The notes below the pieces were generated by a model. It was not told where the DNA came from and did not search any database. It saw only the letters and a program-made list of their open reading frames with translations. 64,000 bases of DNA from Arthrobacter sp. 24S4-2 (GTDB taxonomy: Bacteria > Actinomycetota > Actinomycetes > Actinomycetales > Micrococcaceae). Shown here piece after piece: positions 61,801-64,000 of this stretch. The DNA lies in contig NZ_CP040018.1 of the NCBI RefSeq assembly GCF_005280255.1, positions 3,162,001 to 3,226,000 on the forward strand. The letters run 5' to 3'. Position numbers and translations under genes: made by a program. The stretch's first letter is position 1. The number at the start of each line of letters is the position of its first letter.

Positions 61801-63948
61801 CTACAGCACATCCACGCCGTCGAGCCTGAGCTGGACAGGATCATCGGCGCGCCGGGCCGCCGCTGCAGCCTTGACCGCCCGCATAACGCGGGTGGCCTCG
61901 GCGGCCTGGGCGTAGGGAATGAACAGCAGCGTCCGGACGTCTTCGCCGGCGTCGCGCCTGTTTGGGCGTGCGTCCGACAACAGCAGCGGCGCCGGACCCG
62001 CGGTGCGAAGGACGATGCCCTGGCGTTCCAGCTGCTGTTCAATGCCCTGCGTGAAATGCCCCACCGCGGTCCTGCCGCCGGTAACTGAAGCGATCCGGAC
62101 GGCCGGGGGCAGGTGGAGTTCCTGCCGCAGCGCCAGCTCACGCTGCGCGTATCCGCCGGCGTCCCAGCGAAGCAGCGCGCCGACGCCCACCGTGTCATCG
62201 GCAGTGATGACAACGAGCCCGCCTTCGCGGGCAGGCTTCACCAGCGCAGCGGCGTTGAACCAGCGCCGTACGGCGTCCTCACCGGCCCGGAGGTTTTCGC
62301 GCCGCAGCAAGGAGTCGCCATCCAGGAGCAGCGCCGCCGCGTAGCCGCCATCGGCAACAGGCTCCGCCCCGACGGTGGCCACCACCAGGGACCTGGTGTT
62401 CGGAACGGTAGCTTTGACGTGGTCCCCGGACGAGGTGATGACAGGCTTGCCGGGAAAGGCCCGGCCCAGTTCCTCGGCGGTGCGGAGCACGCCGGTGGCG
62501 GAACGGCGCAGCCGGGGGCTGGAACAGTGGCTGCACTGCCAGGCCGGGGCGGCAGCAGAACACCAGCGGCATTGGGGCACGGCTGAACTGCCGGCGGCGC
62601 CGGCAACAGCAAGCGGCCCGCTGCAGGCCGCGCAGCGTGCCGGTTCCCGGCAGGAATCGCAGACCATGGACGGCGCGTAGCCGGAGCGGGCCACCTGGAC
62701 CAGGACCGGGCCGCGCTCCAGGCCTTCCTTGGCCGCACGCCAGGCCGCTCCCGGCAGCCTGGCGACCCGTGCCAGGGGGTCGCGTTCCTGTTCGAAGCTA
62801 TCCGCCGTGTTCAGGACCCGCGGTACGGTCCGGCGGATCTCCGAACGGTCGGCCTCCACGGGCCTGGCCCAGCCGGCATCCACCAGCCGCTGCAGTTCGG
62901 TGCTGCGTGTGTGCGCCGCGAGCAGGCACGCCGCTCCTTCCTGTTCCGCCCGTAGGAGGAGGACCTCGCGGGTGTGGGCGTACGGCGACCGCTGCTCGAT
63001 GTGCAGGTCGTCGCCGTCGTCCCAGCACACCACCAGGCCGAGGTTACGCACGGGAGCGTATGCCGCCGAGCGTGTACCGACGGCAACGCCGGCGCTCCCC
63101 GCCAGAACCCTCAGGTAGCTTCGGTAGCGGGGGGTCTGGCCGTCGTCGGCGGTGAGCCGTGCAATGTCCTCCCTGGGCAGCAGTTCGGCCAGGGCGTCTT
63201 CGAGGCGGGCCAGGTCGCGGTAGTCGGGAACCACCACCACCGCACCGCGGCCTGAGGCACGGACGGCGGCCACGGCTTCGGCGATGAGCGCCGGCCAGCC
63301 GGCGGGGCCGTAGCCCTGCATTGCGCTCAGGACAGCGCGCGGGCACTCCCCGGCCGCGAGGTGCTGCAGGTACGCCGCACCGTTGACGTAGCGCGACCAG
63401 GGCCCTGCCGAGGGGGGAACGCGGGCCGCGAACGGCTCGGGGACCTCGGCTGCCGGGCCCTCCCCTGCGGTGAGCGCCCCTTCCGCGGCCAGCTCCTTCT
63501 CGAGTTTGGCCACCCTCGGCGGGACGGCCACGCGCAGCACATCACTGACCGTACCGGCGTAACGGGCCGCCACCCTGCGGGCGAGTTCGGCCATCCCCGG
63601 CGTGAGGACCTGCACAGGCGAGACGACTTTATGGAGCGGCACCAGGGTATGGCCGGCATCAGATTCAGCCACCCGGTCCAGGATAAAGCCGTTGAGTTCC
63701 TGGCCGTTGAACTTGACCTTCACCCGGACGCCCGGCTGCGCGGTGCCGTCCAATCCTTCCGGCACGCTGTAGTCGAAAGGCCGGTCCAGATGCGGCAGTG
63801 AAGACTCAATAAGCACCCGCGCGACGGGCAACGTTGGGGCCAGTGGAGGCCCGGCGGCAGAAATCGGCCGGGAAGACGGAAAGCCCTGGAGCAGTGACAG
63901 CTGGAACGGCTCTTCTGCGGCGGATCCGTCCATGGGGAAGGAAGCCAT
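61801..63948 (-). CDS. priA: PriA-like primosomal protein N', helicase motifs degenerate
   Basis: 715 residues from ATG 63948. N-terminal DNA-binding domain LPVARVLIESSLPHLDRPFD, YSVPEGLDGTAQPGVRVKVK, NGFILDRV; zinc fingers MVCDSCREPARCAACSGPL and CRWCSAAAPAWQCSHCSSPR. The Walker A loop (normally GVTGSGKT) is replaced by SAMQGYGPAG and the DExH box by CWDDGDD, as in other actinobacterial PriA proteins annotated as putative helicase without ATPase motifs. Likely still acts in replication restart as a structural factor. Confidence 0.9.
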   Translation of the reverse strand: MASFPMDGSAAEEPFQLSLLQGFPSSRPISAAGPPLAPTLPVARVLIESSLPHLDRPFDYSVPEGLDGTAQPGVRVKVKFNGQELNGFILDRVAESDAGHTLVPLHKVVSPVQVLTPGMAELARRVAARYAGTVSDVLRVAVPPRVAKLEKELAAEGALTAGEGPAAEVPEPFAARVPPSAGPWSRYVNGAAYLQHLAAGECPRAVLSAMQGYGPAGWPALIAEAVAAVRASGRGAVVVVPDYRDLARLEDALAELLPREDIARLTADDGQTPRYRSYLRVLAGSAGVAVGTRSAAYAPVRNLGLVVCWDDGDDLHIEQRSPYAHTREVLLLRAEQEGAACLLAAHTRSTELQRLVDAGWARPVEADRSEIRRTVPRVLNTADSFEQERDPLARVARLPGAAWRAAKEGLERGPVLVQVARSGYAPSMVCDSCREPARCAACSGPLAVAGAAGSSAVPQCRWCSAAAPAWQCSHCSSPRLRRSATGVLRTAEELGRAFPGKPVITSSGDHVKATVPNTRSLVVATVGAEPVADGGYAAALLLDGDSLLRRENLRAGEDAVRRWFNAAALVKPAREGGLVVITADDTVGVGALLRWDAGGYAQRELALRQELHLPPAVRIASVTGGRTAVGHFTQGIEQQLERQGIVLRTAGPAPLLLSDARPNRRDAGEDVRTLLFIPYAQAAEATRVMRAVKAAAAARRADDPVQLRLDGVDVL

Positions 63949-64000
63949 GCGGACCAACCTCCGTTCAGCAGCCTGCCCGTGAACCGCGGGCAATCGGTCT

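Noticed and set aside
1..64000. CRISPR array, tRNA or rRNA genes
   Set aside because: No regularly spaced direct repeats with spacers, no cloverleaf with TTC-A loop, and no rRNA-like sequence were seen by eye.

Overview
The window is GC-rich chromosomal DNA from an actinobacterium of the Arthrobacter/Pseudarthrobacter type (Micrococcaceae). This is inferred from codon use and from the backbone gene order hemW-lepA-rpsT-holA-comEC-comEA-degV-leuS followed by a glpD/glpF/glpK cluster and priA. No database could be searched, so names rest on motifs and family knowledge.

Layout. (1) 1-5.8 kb is ordinary backbone: the end of a DUF4870 membrane protein, hemW, lepA, a PemK/MazF-like gene, rpsT and holA. 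(2) At about 6.72 kb comEC is cut off in mid-gene and 39 kb of accessory DNA begins. It ends near 45.93 kb, where a second, diverged and decayed holA start is followed by a second comEC, comEA, degV and leuS. The backbone is therefore collinear, but the holA/comEC junction is present twice, once on each side of the island. A single-crossover (Campbell-type) integration of a circular molecule would leave this arrangement. (3) 49.4-64 kb is backbone again: degV, leuS with a leucine-rich leader peptide and attenuator, glpK/glpF/glpD with a divergent SorC-type regulator, an aldo/keto reductase, an alpha/beta hydrolase, a glycosyltransferase and priA.

The island mixes mobile elements with what looks like a DosR/DevR dormancy regulon. 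Elements are two IS110-type, two IS3-type, one IS701-type and one IS5-type insertion plus IS1634 fragments; one IS110 sits inside an IS3, another IS3 has split a DUF1508-GAF-ANTAR gene, and IS701 and IS5 sit side by side in the same CTAG site. Cargo resembling mycobacterial DosR-regulon genes comprises pncB (compare Rv0573c), a phosphoribosyltransferase/dienelactone-hydrolase fusion (Rv0571c), an erythromycin-esterase fragment (Rv2030c), Hsp20 (hspX), single and tandem universal stress proteins, a baeRF-family protein, and two orphan DevR-like response regulators. Six palindromes fitting the DosR core GGGACTWWAGTCCC at 12-13 of 14 positions lie upstream of these genes. No sensor kinase is visible.

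Many genes, including backbone glpD, comEC and the aldo/keto reductase, are interrupted by one-base shifts in runs of G or C. This looks more like homopolymer error in the assembly than mass gene decay, so most 'frameshifted' entries should be read as probably intact genes until the reads are checked. No tRNA, rRNA or CRISPR array was seen.
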